Of a DNA stretch of 64,000 nt, positions 51,050 to 59,561 are shown piece after piece. The stretch spans positions 1 to 64,000 of the forward strand of contig NZ_JAIQDG010000034.1 of assembly GCF_020037125.1 (NCBI RefSeq). The letters are read 5' to 3'. The notes under the pieces are model-generated. The model was not told where the DNA came from. It searched no databases and saw nothing but the letters and a program-made list of their open reading frames with translations. This DNA is from Myxococcus sp. RHSTA-1-4. GTDB taxonomy: Bacteria > Myxococcota > Myxococcia > Myxococcales > Myxococcaceae. The translations under genes and the position numbers were made by a program. Each line of letters starts with the position of its first letter. Positions within the stretch are counted from its first letter, which is position 1.

Positions 51050-51868
51050 ATGCGACGAGCGATTGCCACTGCGGCCCTGACCTTCAGTTTCCTGCTCTCA
51101 TCTGTCGGGCTCGCCCAATCAGCAGGCGGCGGTTCAAGCGGAGGCACGCCTGCGGGTGGGACTGCGGGCGGCAGTGCTGCCGGTGCCCAGGGTGGTGCGG
51201 GCGCCGGAGGCACGGGGACCTCGCAGGCGCCGGGCACCTCCTCCGCGGGAACCCTGGCTCCGGCACCGCAGGGCACCACGGGCACCACGGGCGGTTCGAC
51301 GACGGGCACGGGTGGCACGAGGACAACGGGCACGTCCGGTCAAGGCGCGACTGGCGCTGGCGGCGGCGGCACGACAGGTGGAGGCGGAGGTGGCGGAACC
51401 ACGGGCGGTGGTGCGGGCGCGAGCGCCGCGGGCGGCGGAGCAGCGGCCGGAATGGCCCCGCGTCCCAGCGAGTCGCAAGAGGTGGCCCAGCTCCGCGCCC
51501 AGGTCCAGGAGCTCCAGCGTCAGGTGGCCACACTGAGCCGCACGGGTGGCGCGGCGGGCACGGGCACGGGTGGCGCGGGCACGGGTGGCTCCGCACCGGC
51601 GGCGGACCCGGACAGCACCGTGGTGGCGAGCGTCCTCATGCAGGGCCAGGTGGCCGCCGTCTCGGAGAACCGCATCCAGGTCCGCGACGCGGAGACCGGC
51701 GGCATCTACACCCTGTTCGTGGGCGGCAAGACGCGCGCCACCCACAACGGCCAGCGCATCTCGGTGCAAAGCATCCCCGAGGGCACTCAAGTCCGGGCCA
51801 CGTTCAATCAGCTCGCCGACGGCGACAGCTACGCGACCCGCATCCAGGTGTATCCTCGGCGCCGATGA
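51050..51868 (+). CDS. Exported Gly/Thr/Ala-rich protein with C-terminal conserved domain
   Basis: A 272-aa secreted protein. ATG 51050 has AAAGGA upstream and a signal peptide ending VGLAQS. Residues ~24-135 are almost pure Gly, Ala, Ser and Thr with many GGTTGG-type units. A short coiled coil (SQEVAQLRAQVQELQRQVATLS) follows, then a second Gly-rich stretch, and a C-terminal ~75-residue beta domain (VLMQGQVAAVSENRIQVRD, FVGGKTRATHNG, RATFNQLADGDSYATRIQVYP), which looks like a single OB/SH3-like unit. Function is unknown; a structural surface or periplasmic role is plausible. It ends in a strong terminator. Confidence 0.7.
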   Translation: MRRAIATAALTFSFLLSSVGLAQSAGGGSSGGTPAGGTAGGSAAGAQGGAGAGGTGTSQAPGTSSAGTLAPAPQGTTGTTGGSTTGTGGTRTTGTSGQGATGAGGGGTTGGGGGGGTTGGGAGASAAGGGAAAGMAPRPSESQEVAQLRAQVQELQRQVATLSRTGGAAGTGTGGAGTGGSAPAADPDSTVVASVLMQGQVAAVSENRIQVRDAETGGIYTLFVGGKTRATHNGQRISVQSIPEGTQVRATFNQLADGDSYATRIQVYPRRR

Positions 51869-51898
51869 CTTGAAGTGAAGCGCCCCACGCGCATCACT

Positions 51899-51950
51899 CT
51901 CCGGGCCGCTGGGGGGAGCTGAAACCCTTCCGACGGCCCGGAGGCTTTTT
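51899..51950 (+). terminator. Rho-independent terminator of the Gly-rich protein gene
   Basis: CTCCGGGCCG at 51899-51908 pairs perfectly with CGGCCCGGAG at 51934-51943 and is followed by GCTTTTT. The 25-nt loop is long. The last base is also the last base of the convergent gene. Confidence 0.8.
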
Positions 51951-52258
51951 CAGCGCCTCTCGCCACGCTCACGGACGAAGCGCTCGACACGCTCGATGGC
52001 CAGCTCCATCTTCCGCCGCGCGGAGCTGTTCGCCGAGTGCACACGCAGGCGCGGCGGCACGAAGCCCCGCGTCGCCACGGCCTCCTCCACCCAGAGCAGC
52101 ACGTCATAACCGGTGCCATGCGAGTCATCCCCGAGGTCATGGTCCAGGCTCAACTCCGTCACCTGCCCGCCCTCGAGCAGCGCGATGGCCTCCTCGGGCC
52201 ACCGCACCGGCACCCAGCCCTCCGGCGTGGGACGCTCGTCATCCAGGTAGACCTTCAT
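51950..52258 (-). CDS. Cyclic-phosphate-processing receiver domain protein
   Basis: A 102-aa single-domain protein. MKVYLDDERPTPEGW at the start and LSLDHDLGDD in the middle carry the acidic and His residues of the cyclic-phosphate-processing receiver family, a CheY-like fold found in RNA-repair and nucleotide-processing contexts. The end is Arg/Glu-rich. It is second of a two-gene run: the upstream 77-aa gene ends 12 bp before its ATG. Its substrate is unknown, and no other RNA-repair gene (such as RtcB) lies near. Confidence 0.78.
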   Translation of the reverse strand: MKVYLDDERPTPEGWVPVRWPEEAIALLEGGQVTELSLDHDLGDDSHGTGYDVLLWVEEAVATRGFVPPRLRVHSANSSARRKMELAIERVERFVRERGERR

Positions 52259-52270
52259 CGATTCCGCTGC

Positions 52271-52504
52271 TCAGCGCTCCCCGTCCTTCGGGGCCGTGCC
52301 GCCCGCGAGCTGCCGCAGCTTCGCGGCGAAGGGGCTCTCGCCATCCACTCGCGCGGGGCCCCCCGCCAGCCGCTGCCGCCGTGTCATCGCGAGCGGTCCC
52401 TCGGCCGGCCCTTCGACGGCCTCCTTCTCATAGCGGTCCTGCCCACCCAGCGCGCGCCCCACGGGGCGGGCGGCACTGATGCGTCGATTCGTGTCCACGG
52501 GCAT
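52271..52504 (-). CDS. Small hypothetical protein
   Basis: A 77-aa basic protein from ATG 52504, with GGAGGT 7 nt upstream, which is why the shorter start is preferred over the open frame to 52624. It has no signal peptide or membrane segment and looks largely disordered (Gly, Ala, Arg, Pro). No family is recognised. It lies 12 bp before the cyclic-phosphate receiver gene and 23 bp after the acyltransferase-fold gene, all in one direction, so they probably share a transcript. Confidence 0.5.
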   Translation of the reverse strand: MPVDTNRRISAARPVGRALGGQDRYEKEAVEGPAEGPLAMTRRQRLAGGPARVDGESPFAAKLRQLAGGTAPKDGER

Positions 52505-52526
52505 GACGGGTACCTCCAGCCCCTTT

Positions 52527-53408
52527 CTACCCCACCACCGGCCCGCTCGCAGCCCCTCGGGGCCACTCCTCGGGGACGAGTGGGGCCGGCCCCCACGTCC
52601 CCTCCGGGTCCTCCAGCGCCGCACCGATGTGGCGCAACACCCGGGCGACCGAGTCCACGTCGATGAGACGCGCGTCCCAGGTGCAGGTGAGCGTCAGTTG
52701 CTGGCCCGGCACCAGGGTGTCGCCCTCCACCACGGGCACCCTGCGCACCGCCCCGGGCGCCAGCAGCAGCGGCACGCGCGTGTACGGCACCATGGCCACG
52801 TAGCCACGCTCCAGCCCCAGCGAGCCCAGGCTCGTCACCGCCACCGAGCCGAACGGGTCCCTCGGCATCCCCACCCAGCGCAGGTCCACGTTCAGCGTGT
52901 ACCAGACGAAGGACAGCAGCCGCAGCGCCAGCCCCATCAGCAGCCCGGGGATGCGGTACGAGCGGCGCTTGCCCCGCTCGATGACGGCATCCCGGCGCGC
53001 GCGCACCTCGGAGATGCGGGACTCCATCGTCTCGACGAAGTCGCCCAGCGACAGCGTGTCCGCGCGGTGCACCGTGGCCGTGGTCAGGTCCGCGCGGCCC
53101 GCCTCCGCCGGCTGCACCACGAGCACGCAGACACCCACGTCCTTCCGGAACGAGGGCCGCTGCCAGCGCAGCAGCACGTTCGTCTCCGGGTAGCGGCGGA
53201 GCGCGTCCGCGGCCGCCTTGGCCACCAGGTGCGTCACCGTGAAGCGGCGTCCCGTGCGCGCGCGGTACGCCTCGAGGTACGCGAGCGCCCGCTCCATGCG
53301 CACCTCCAGCGCCGCGTAGGCACTGGGGTCCCTGGGCGCGCGCCACGTCCCCAGCGCGAGCTTGCGGAAGGCGCCGGGCGGCGGCGCTGGCTTCAGGTCG
53401 AGATTCAC
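52527..53408 (-). CDS. Acyltransferase-fold (2-oxoacid dehydrogenase E2-like) protein lacking the catalytic His
   Basis: A 293-aa protein from GTG 53408 behind GGGAG. It aligns in pattern with the E2 catalytic (chloramphenicol-acetyltransferase-like) domain: FTVTHLVAKAAADALRRYPETN near residue 65, FGSVAVTSLGSLGLERGYVAMVP and LVPGQQLTLTCTWDARLIDVDSVARVLRHIG. The last should contain DHRxxDG, the active-site His and Asp-Gly; here it reads DARLIDV, so His is Ala and Gly is Val. It has no lipoyl domain. It cannot carry out normal acyl transfer and may bind an acyl-CoA or another protein. First gene of the run to 51950. Confidence 0.75.
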   Translation of the reverse strand: MNLDLKPAPPPGAFRKLALGTWRAPRDPSAYAALEVRMERALAYLEAYRARTGRRFTVTHLVAKAAADALRRYPETNVLLRWQRPSFRKDVGVCVLVVQPAEAGRADLTTATVHRADTLSLGDFVETMESRISEVRARRDAVIERGKRRSYRIPGLLMGLALRLLSFVWYTLNVDLRWVGMPRDPFGSVAVTSLGSLGLERGYVAMVPYTRVPLLLAPGAVRRVPVVEGDTLVPGQQLTLTCTWDARLIDVDSVARVLRHIGAALEDPEGTWGPAPLVPEEWPRGAASGPVVG

Positions 53409-53534
53409 GGGTGGACTCCCGCTTCGCACGGAGCGTGCGCCCCTGCAACCTCGCGCTCCTGCGCCGCGCGCGCCGTCCTGTTAGACAGGGGCCACCGGAG
53501 CCGGACGCGGCTCCCCCTGACCGAGGCACACGAC

Positions 53535-54473
53535 ATGACGCCCCTCGCCCTGGCCCTGTCTCTCGCCCTCAACGCCACGCCGCCCGCCAAGGCGGCGACT
53601 CCCCCACCCCGTCCCGCCGCCAAGACGAACATGACCGCCGCCGCCCAGAAGCCCGCCGCCGAAGACCTCGCCACGTCCACCCGTGCCTGGCAGGAGGAGC
53701 GCCTCAAGAGCCTCCAGTCCGAGGACGGCTGGCTCACCCTGGTGGGGCTGTTCTGGCTGAAGGAGGGCGAGCAGACCGCCGGCTCCGCGCCGGAGAGCGA
53801 CCTCGACTTCCCGCAGGGCACGCCCGCGAAGCTGGGCACCTTCACGCGCGAGGGGAACACCGCCAGCTTCCAGCCCGCGCCCGGTGTGGCGCTCACGCTC
53901 GATGGGAAGCCCTTCACCGGGGGCGCGCTCCAGTCGGATGAGAAGGGCGCGCCGGACGTGCTGAAGCTCGGCAGCCTCAGCCTCCAGGTCATCCTGCGCG
54001 GAGACAAGCTGGGCGTGCGCGTGAAGGACATGGAGGCGCCCGCGCGCAAGCAGTTCCATGGCATCCCCACCTACCCGGCGAGCGCCGCGTGGCGTGTCGA
54101 GGCACGCTTCGAGCCCTCGGAGACGCCGCGCACCATCTCGGTGCCGAACGTGCTGGGCAACGTGGAGGAGATGAAGGTGCCGGGCACGCTGGTCTTCACG
54201 GTGAATGGCAAGGAGCACCGGCTGACGCCCGTGGAGGGCGGCGAGCAGCTGTTCATCATCTTCGCGGACGAGACCAACCGCGACGCCACCTACGGCGCGG
54301 GCCGCTTCCTCTACGCCGACATGCCGAAGGACGGGCGCGTGGTGCTGGACTTCAACCGCGCCTACAACCCGCCCTGCGCCTTCACCCGCTTCGCCACCTG
54401 CCCGCTCCCCCCGCGCGGCAACCGGCTCGCCCTGCGCGTGGAGGCCGGCGAGAAGCGGTACGGGGACCACTGA
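53535..54473 (+). CDS. DUF1684 family exported protein
   Basis: A 312-aa protein from ATG 53535. A short hydrophobic N-terminus (ALALSLALNATPPAKAA) acts as signal peptide, followed by a Pro/Ala linker. The domain starts WQEERLKSLQSEDGWLTLVGLFWLKEGE and ends with FNRAYNPPCAFTRFATCPLPPRGNRLALRVEAGEK, the two signatures of DUF1684. Its biochemical role is unknown. It is divergent from the acyltransferase-fold gene, and 157 bp of AT-richer sequence separate it from the HipA-like gene. Confidence 0.85.
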   Translation: MTPLALALSLALNATPPAKAATPPPRPAAKTNMTAAAQKPAAEDLATSTRAWQEERLKSLQSEDGWLTLVGLFWLKEGEQTAGSAPESDLDFPQGTPAKLGTFTREGNTASFQPAPGVALTLDGKPFTGGALQSDEKGAPDVLKLGSLSLQVILRGDKLGVRVKDMEAPARKQFHGIPTYPASAAWRVEARFEPSETPRTISVPNVLGNVEEMKVPGTLVFTVNGKEHRLTPVEGGEQLFIIFADETNRDATYGAGRFLYADMPKDGRVVLDFNRAYNPPCAFTRFATCPLPPRGNRLALRVEAGEKRYGDH

Positions 54474-54564
54474 ACGCGGCGGGATGAGGCGCGGCACACA
54501 TGGAGTGAAGCCTCGCCGTCAAAATGGCTGGGAATCCATTCATCTCCAGCCGTCATTCACGGAA

Positions 54565-54580
54565 ATTATCTAGAGATAAT
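54565..54580. promoter_or_regulatory. Inverted repeat likely to be the HipA-like gene's own operator
   Basis: ATTATC at 54565-54570 and GATAAT at 54575-54580 form a 6-bp dyad around TAGA, 50 bp before the start. Directly after it ATTCAGGAACC occurs twice (54603 and 54615), and the start codon sits in a third partial copy. HipB-type regulators bind TATCC-type dyads, so the gene's own HTH could bind here. Confidence 0.45.
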
Positions 54581-54630
54581 GGCCAGTTGCTTCCTAGAAT
54601 CCATTCAGGAACCGATTCAGGAACCCATTC

Positions 54631-55932
54631 ATGGCCTCCGTGGAGCAGCTCCTCTCCGTGCTGGGTCGTCAGGTCACCGTGCGGGCCGGCGAGCTGGCCC
54701 CGCAGCTCGGCGTTTCGCAGCCGACGCTGTCGCGGCTCATCACCGCGGCGGGGGACCGCGTCCTCCGAATGGGGCGAGGCCGCGCGACGCACTACGCACG
54801 CACCCGGAGCCTGCCGGCGCTGGGGACGCGGCTCCCCATCCACCAGGTGGATGAAACGGGCCATGTGCGGCCCTACGGTGTGCTGCACCTGCTCACGGCC
54901 GGCCGTCACTGGCTCGAATCCGAGACGGGTGAAGGAGAGCTCTTCGAGGGACTCCCGCCGTTCGCGGCGGACTTGAGCCCGCAGGGCTACGTGGGCCGAA
55001 GCTTCTCCTCGCGATACCCGGAGCTGGACCTTCCCGTCCGCATCACCGACTGGAGCGATGACCACCGCCTCATCGCGCTGGCCCGGCGCGGAGAGGACTG
55101 TGTCGGCGACCTCATCCTGGGTGACGAGTCGCTGAACCGCTTCCTCGAGATGGAGCCACGCTCCGCGCACCGCGACAGCTACCCCGAGCTGGCCCGGGCC
55201 TCCATGGCGGGACAGCCCGGCTCGTCCGCCGGCGGAGAGCAGCCCAAGTTCCTGACGTACGCGGAAGGCCGCCACGTCCTGGTGAAGTTCGCGGGAGGCG
55301 ACGACGGCACCACCGCGCGACGGTGGAGGGACCTGCTGACCTGCGAGCACCTCGCGCTCGAAGCGGTCCGAGCAGCCGGGATTCCCGCCGCGTCCGCGAG
55401 CACGCTGGACCTGGGTGACTACCGGTTCCTGGAGGTCGAGCGCTGCGACCGCATCGGCGCGCGCGGGAGGAAGGCGCTGCTTTCACTCGGCGCCATCGAT
55501 GACGAGTACTTCGGCCACCGCGACACCTGGACCCGCGCGGCACGACGCATGTCCGAGGCCCGGCTCATCTCCGAGGAGGACGCCCGGCGCATCCGCTGGC
55601 TCGACACCTTCGGGCAGCTCACCGGCAACACCGACCGGCACTTCGGCAACCTCTCCTTCTTCGTGGAGGGCCCGAAGCAGCTCCGGCTCGCGCCGGTCTA
55701 CGACATGCTGCCGATGGTGTTCGCACCCGTGGCGACGAGCGTCGTCGATCGCACCTTCGAGCCTCGGCCTCCCACCGCGGACACGCTCGACGTCTGGCCT
55801 GATGCCGCACGACACGCGGTGGAGTACTGGACGCGGCTGGCTCGCGAGCCCGTGCTCGGCGACGCGCTTCGAGAGCACTGCGCACGGCACGGAGAAGCGG
55901 TCTCGACGCTGGTACAACGAGCGCCGGTGTGA
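54631..55932 (+). CDS. HipA-family kinase toxin with fused N-terminal HTH (YjjJ type)
   Basis: A 433-aa protein from ATG 54631. The N-terminal ~60 residues are a winged or HTH domain (VTVRAGELAPQLGVSQPTLSRLI) replacing the separate HipB antitoxin. The HipA kinase core follows: the P-loop region SSAGGEQPKF, catalytic Lys in HVLVKFAGG, the loop NTDRHFGNLSF, in which the Asp is the catalytic base, and the metal-binding Asp in LAPVYDMLPM. HipA kinases phosphorylate aminoacyl-tRNA synthetases (GltX) and cause dormancy. In the YjjJ group the antitoxin is fused or absent. Key residues are intact, so it may be active. Confidence 0.88.
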   Translation: MASVEQLLSVLGRQVTVRAGELAPQLGVSQPTLSRLITAAGDRVLRMGRGRATHYARTRSLPALGTRLPIHQVDETGHVRPYGVLHLLTAGRHWLESETGEGELFEGLPPFAADLSPQGYVGRSFSSRYPELDLPVRITDWSDDHRLIALARRGEDCVGDLILGDESLNRFLEMEPRSAHRDSYPELARASMAGQPGSSAGGEQPKFLTYAEGRHVLVKFAGGDDGTTARRWRDLLTCEHLALEAVRAAGIPAASASTLDLGDYRFLEVERCDRIGARGRKALLSLGAIDDEYFGHRDTWTRAARRMSEARLISEEDARRIRWLDTFGQLTGNTDRHFGNLSFFVEGPKQLRLAPVYDMLPMVFAPVATSVVDRTFEPRPPTADTLDVWPDAARHAVEYWTRLAREPVLGDALREHCARHGEAVSTLVQRAPV

Positions 55933-55954
55933 GCCAGAGCCCGCCGCCGCGGCG

Positions 55955-56536
55955 TCAGTGCACGGCGGGCGGCTGGTCCGACGCGGCCTCGGGGGCGAGC
56001 GGCGCCTCCAGCCGCGGGGCGATGCCCCGGGACACCTGACGTAGCAGTGCCTCGCAGAACGCCGGCAGGTCGCCCGGGTTGCGCGAGGTGATGATGTTGC
56101 CGTCCTCCACCACCTCGCGGTCCACCCAGCGCGCCCCCGCGTTGAGCAGGTCCGTCTTGATGGAGGGCCACGAGGTGACGGTGCGCCCGTCCGCGATGTC
56201 CGCCTCCACCAGCATCCACCCCGCATGGCACACGGCGGCGATGGGCTTGTCCGCGCGGAAGAAGTCCCGCACGAAGCCCACCATGCCGATGTCCGTGCGC
56301 AGGTGGTCCGGCGAGTAGCCACCCGGAATCACCAGCGCGTCGAAGTCCTTCGCGATGACGTCCTTCACCGACTTCTCGGCCTTGATGACCTCCTTGCCCT
56401 TCTTGCCCTTGAGCTGCCTGCCCGCCTCCAAGCCGATGATGACCGCCTCATGCCCGGCCTTCTTCACGGCGTCGTAGGGCACGCGAAACTCCGAGTCCTC
56501 GAAGTCGCTGTCCACGATGAACGCGATGCGCGCCAT
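55955..56536 (-). CDS. DJ-1/PfpI-family protein (glutamine amidotransferase-like)
   Basis: A 193-aa cytosolic protein. ATG 56536 follows GGGAGG. The family core is MARIAFIVDSDFEDSEF, ALVIPGGYSPDHLR and the nucleophile elbow AVCHAGW with C103 followed by H104, as in PfpI, YhbO and YajL-type proteins; acidic residues E13/E17 near the N-terminus are present. These act as stress-protective deglycases, hydrolases or chaperones. A 17-residue Pro/Ala-rich tail is added at the C-terminus. It is convergent with the HipA-like gene and divergent from the sugar dehydrogenase gene. Confidence 0.9.
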   Translation of the reverse strand: MARIAFIVDSDFEDSEFRVPYDAVKKAGHEAVIIGLEAGRQLKGKKGKEVIKAEKSVKDVIAKDFDALVIPGGYSPDHLRTDIGMVGFVRDFFRADKPIAAVCHAGWMLVEADIADGRTVTSWPSIKTDLLNAGARWVDREVVEDGNIITSRNPGDLPAFCEALLRQVSRGIAPRLEAPLAPEAASDQPPAVH

Positions 56537-56748
56537 GGGTCGCCTCCCTTTGGATGAGTGAGTGGATTTCCGTCCGGAGAAGGTGCCCACGGCCTCCGCC
56601 ACCTCCAACGCGGGAGCAACCCTCCGGGCCTCGGTCGGGCCGCCCGCCTGCCCCCCGTCCCGGCCGGGATGACAGGCGCGCGTCAACCCGGCAACGCAGC
56701 CGCACGGACCCACTGGCGCACCCACGCACGGTCGACATTAATCGCCCC

Positions 56749-57915
56749 ATGCGCGCCTCCCGCCGGGTCGTCCTCTCTCTCGTGGTGCTCGCCCTCTCGG
56801 CCTCCGCCTGCCGCAAGAGCCAGTCCCAGGGCACCGCCGCCCCCCAGGAATGCATCCTCGTGGAGGAGGGCTGGGGCACGGACGGCACCGTCCCCTTCGA
56901 CGTGGAGGTGGTGGCGGAAGGACTGGAGGTGCCCTGGGGCATCGCCTGGCTGCCCGGTGGCGACGCGCTCGTCACCGAGCGGCCCGGCCGCGTGCGCCTG
57001 CTCAAAGGCGGTGTCCTCCAGCCCACGCCCGTGGCCACGGTGCGAATCACCAGCACCGCCGAGGGCGGCCTGCTCGGCATCGCCGCGCACCCGGACTTCG
57101 CCTCCAACCGCCAGTTCTACCTGTACGTCACCACCGACGCCGGTGGCCCCGACGAGAACCGCATCGAGCGGTGGACGCTCTCCGAGGACCGCACCCAGGC
57201 CACCTTCGACCGGGTCATCTTCGGCGGCATCCCCTCCGCCACGTACCACGACGGCGGACGCCTGCGTTTCGGCCCGGACGGAATGCTCTACGCGGGCACC
57301 GGCGATGCCAGGGAGCCGGACCGCTCGCAGGACGTGAAGGACTCCGCCGGCAAGCTGCTGCGCCTGACGCCCGAGGGGCAGGTGCCCCAGGACAACCCCT
57401 TCCCCAACTCGCCCGCATACCTCACCGGCCTCCGCAACCTCCAGGGCTGGGACTGGAAGGATGCAAACACGCTGTACGTCACCGACCACGGCCCCAGCGG
57501 GGAGACGATGCGGCGGGGCCATGACGAGGTGAGCCTCGCCCGCCCCGGCGCCAACCTGGGCTGGCCCGGCATCTACGCGTGTGAGCTTCGAGAGGGGCAG
57601 GTGACGCCGTCCCTCACCTTCTCGGACGCCATGCCGCCAGGCGGCGCCGCGCTCTACACCGGGAGCGCCATCTCCGAGTGGCGGGGCTCGCTCCTCATCG
57701 GCACGCTGGGCTCGCGCCACCTGCACCGGGTGGAGTTCGCCTCGGACAACCCGGCCCGGGTGGTCCGCCACGAAGTCTATCTGCGCAACACGTACGGCCG
57801 CCTGCGCGAAGTCACCATGGGCCCGGACGGCCACCTCTACGTCACCACCAGCAACTGCGACGGGCGGGGGAACTGCGGCCCCCGCAAGGACCTCATCCTC
57901 CGCCTCAAGCGCTGA
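56749..57915 (+). CDS. PQQ-dependent aldose sugar dehydrogenase (lipoprotein)
   Basis: A 388-aa lipoprotein precursor from ATG 56749, with lipobox SASAC (Cys21). It is a six-bladed propeller of the soluble glucose dehydrogenase / YliI group: GLEVPWGIAWLPGGDALVTERPGRVR, GLLGIAAHPDF, HDGGRLRFGPDGMLYAGTGDA and LYVTDHGPSGE, with the catalytic His in the HDGGRL loop and the PQQ-binding Arg/Lys positions in the later blades. It would oxidise sugars in the periplasm using PQQ. No PQQ biosynthesis gene is in the window. It is 60 bp upstream of the antiporter gene in the same direction. Confidence 0.88.
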   Translation: MRASRRVVLSLVVLALSASACRKSQSQGTAAPQECILVEEGWGTDGTVPFDVEVVAEGLEVPWGIAWLPGGDALVTERPGRVRLLKGGVLQPTPVATVRITSTAEGGLLGIAAHPDFASNRQFYLYVTTDAGGPDENRIERWTLSEDRTQATFDRVIFGGIPSATYHDGGRLRFGPDGMLYAGTGDAREPDRSQDVKDSAGKLLRLTPEGQVPQDNPFPNSPAYLTGLRNLQGWDWKDANTLYVTDHGPSGETMRRGHDEVSLARPGANLGWPGIYACELREGQVTPSLTFSDAMPPGGAALYTGSAISEWRGSLLIGTLGSRHLHRVEFASDNPARVVRHEVYLRNTYGRLREVTMGPDGHLYVTTSNCDGRGNCGPRKDLILRLKR

Positions 57916-57974
57916 ACCCACTCCACAAGTACGGGCCTCGTGCATGAGCGCCCCGGTTCTGGAAGACTCGGGCC

Positions 57975-59561
57975 GTGCACCTCGAGATGCCCCTGGTCAT
58001 CGGGTTGATGGTGGCGGCCATCGTCCTGGCCATCGCCGCCAAGCGCGCGCGCCTGCCCTACAACGTCGCGCTGGTGGTGGGCGGACTGCTCATCTCCGTG
58101 GGCAACCTGCTGCCCGGCGTGCCGCCCCTCAATCCGGAAGTGGTGTTCCTGGTCTGCCTGCCCGCGCTCCTGTTCGAGGGCGGCATCATGGCGGACCTGG
58201 GCGGCATCCGCGCCAACGCCCTGCCCATCCTCGTGCTGTCCACACTGGGAATGGCGCTGGCCATTGGAGGCACCGGCGCCGCGCTGCACCTGCTCGTCGG
58301 GCTGCCGGTGTGGCCGGCGATGCTGCTGGGCGCCCTGCTGTCGGTGACGGACACCGTCTCCATCCTCTACGCCTTCCGCCGCGCCCCCGTGCCCGCGCGC
58401 CTGTCCGGCATCATCCAGGGCGAGAGCCTCTTCAACGACGGCACCGCGCTGGTGGCGTACGCGGCCATCTCCGCCGTGGTCGCCGGAGCCGCGACGCCGT
58501 CGCTGCCCCTGCTGGGCGCGCGCATCCTCGTGGCCTCGGTGGGCGGCGCGGCGGTGGGGCTCGCCCTGGGCCTGCTGGGCGGCTTCGTCATCCGCCGCAC
58601 GGAGGACCCGCTGGCCGAAATCATGGTGACGACGGCCGTGGCGCTGGCCTCGTTCGTCGCGGCCGAGCAGTTCCACCTGTCCGGCGCCATCTCCGCCGTC
58701 ACCGCGGGCCTCGTGGTGGGCGTCACGCTGCGGCGCGAGGTGTCCCCGCAGAGCCAGGTGGCCATCCACTCCTTCTGGGAGTACGCCACCTTCGGGGTGA
58801 ACACCTTCCTCTTCCTGGCGGTGGGGCTCACCACGAAGCCGGAGACGCTGCGCGGCCACATCCCGGAGACGCTGCTGGCGGTGGCGTGCGTGTTCATCGG
58901 GCGCGCGGTGGGCATCTACGTTCCCTTCTTCCTGATGCGCCTCGTGCGCCCGGCGGAGGCGGTGCCACCGCGCTGGCAGCACGTGTTCATCGCCGGCAAC
59001 ATCAAGGGCGCGCTGTCCATCGGCCTCGCGCTGGGCCTTCCGGCGGCCACGCCCGCGCGAGAGCAGCTCGTGGCCATCGCCTTCGGCGTCACGCTGGTGT
59101 CGCTGGTGGGCCAGGGGCTGATGCTCACCCGGGTGCTGAATTGGCTGGGCCTCTTCCAGCAGGACGAGGTGGCCCTGGCCATGGCCGAGCAGCGCGGGCG
59201 CCTCATCGCCAGCCGCGCGGCCCACCAGGAGCTGGAGGTGCTGCACGAGCAGGGGCTGTTGCCCCGCGCCGCGTATGACCACCTGCGCAGCGAGTACCAG
59301 GTCAACATCGCCCGCGCCGAGCGCGAGCTGCGGCGCATCAGCGAGCAGCACCTCGCGCAGGGCGCCAGGGACCTCATCGCCATGCGCCGGCGGCTCATCG
59401 ACGCGGAGCGCACCGCGCTGCAGGGGGCGCGGCGCAACGGCCTCATCCCCGAGGCCACGGCGGAACACATGCTGGCGCAGTTGGATGAGCGGACGCTGTC
59501 GCTGGACAAGGTGCTGCACGGCGACGCGAGCGCCGAGAGCCACGGGAGGAAGGCGTCTTGA
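57975..59561 (+). CDS. CPA1-family Na+(K+)/H+ antiporter (NhaP-like)
   Basis: A 528-aa protein from GTG 57975. About 12 hydrophobic segments carry the CPA1 signatures: PALLFEGGI, TDTVSILYAF and ESLFNDGTALV, in which the Asp is the ion-binding residue, then VTAGLVVGVTLRREVSPQ. The C-terminal ~120 residues are soluble and helical (LIASRAAHQELEVL to LDERTLSLDKVL). Its stop overlaps the start of the next gene (TTGA), which encodes an RCK-type regulator; translation of the two is coupled, so that protein probably gates this antiporter. Confidence 0.9.
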   Translation: MHLEMPLVIGLMVAAIVLAIAAKRARLPYNVALVVGGLLISVGNLLPGVPPLNPEVVFLVCLPALLFEGGIMADLGGIRANALPILVLSTLGMALAIGGTGAALHLLVGLPVWPAMLLGALLSVTDTVSILYAFRRAPVPARLSGIIQGESLFNDGTALVAYAAISAVVAGAATPSLPLLGARILVASVGGAAVGLALGLLGGFVIRRTEDPLAEIMVTTAVALASFVAAEQFHLSGAISAVTAGLVVGVTLRREVSPQSQVAIHSFWEYATFGVNTFLFLAVGLTTKPETLRGHIPETLLAVACVFIGRAVGIYVPFFLMRLVRPAEAVPPRWQHVFIAGNIKGALSIGLALGLPAATPAREQLVAIAFGVTLVSLVGQGLMLTRVLNWLGLFQQDEVALAMAEQRGRLIASRAAHQELEVLHEQGLLPRAAYDHLRSEYQVNIARAERELRRISEQHLAQGARDLIAMRRRLIDAERTALQGARRNGLIPEATAEHMLAQLDERTLSLDKVLHGDASAESHGRKAS

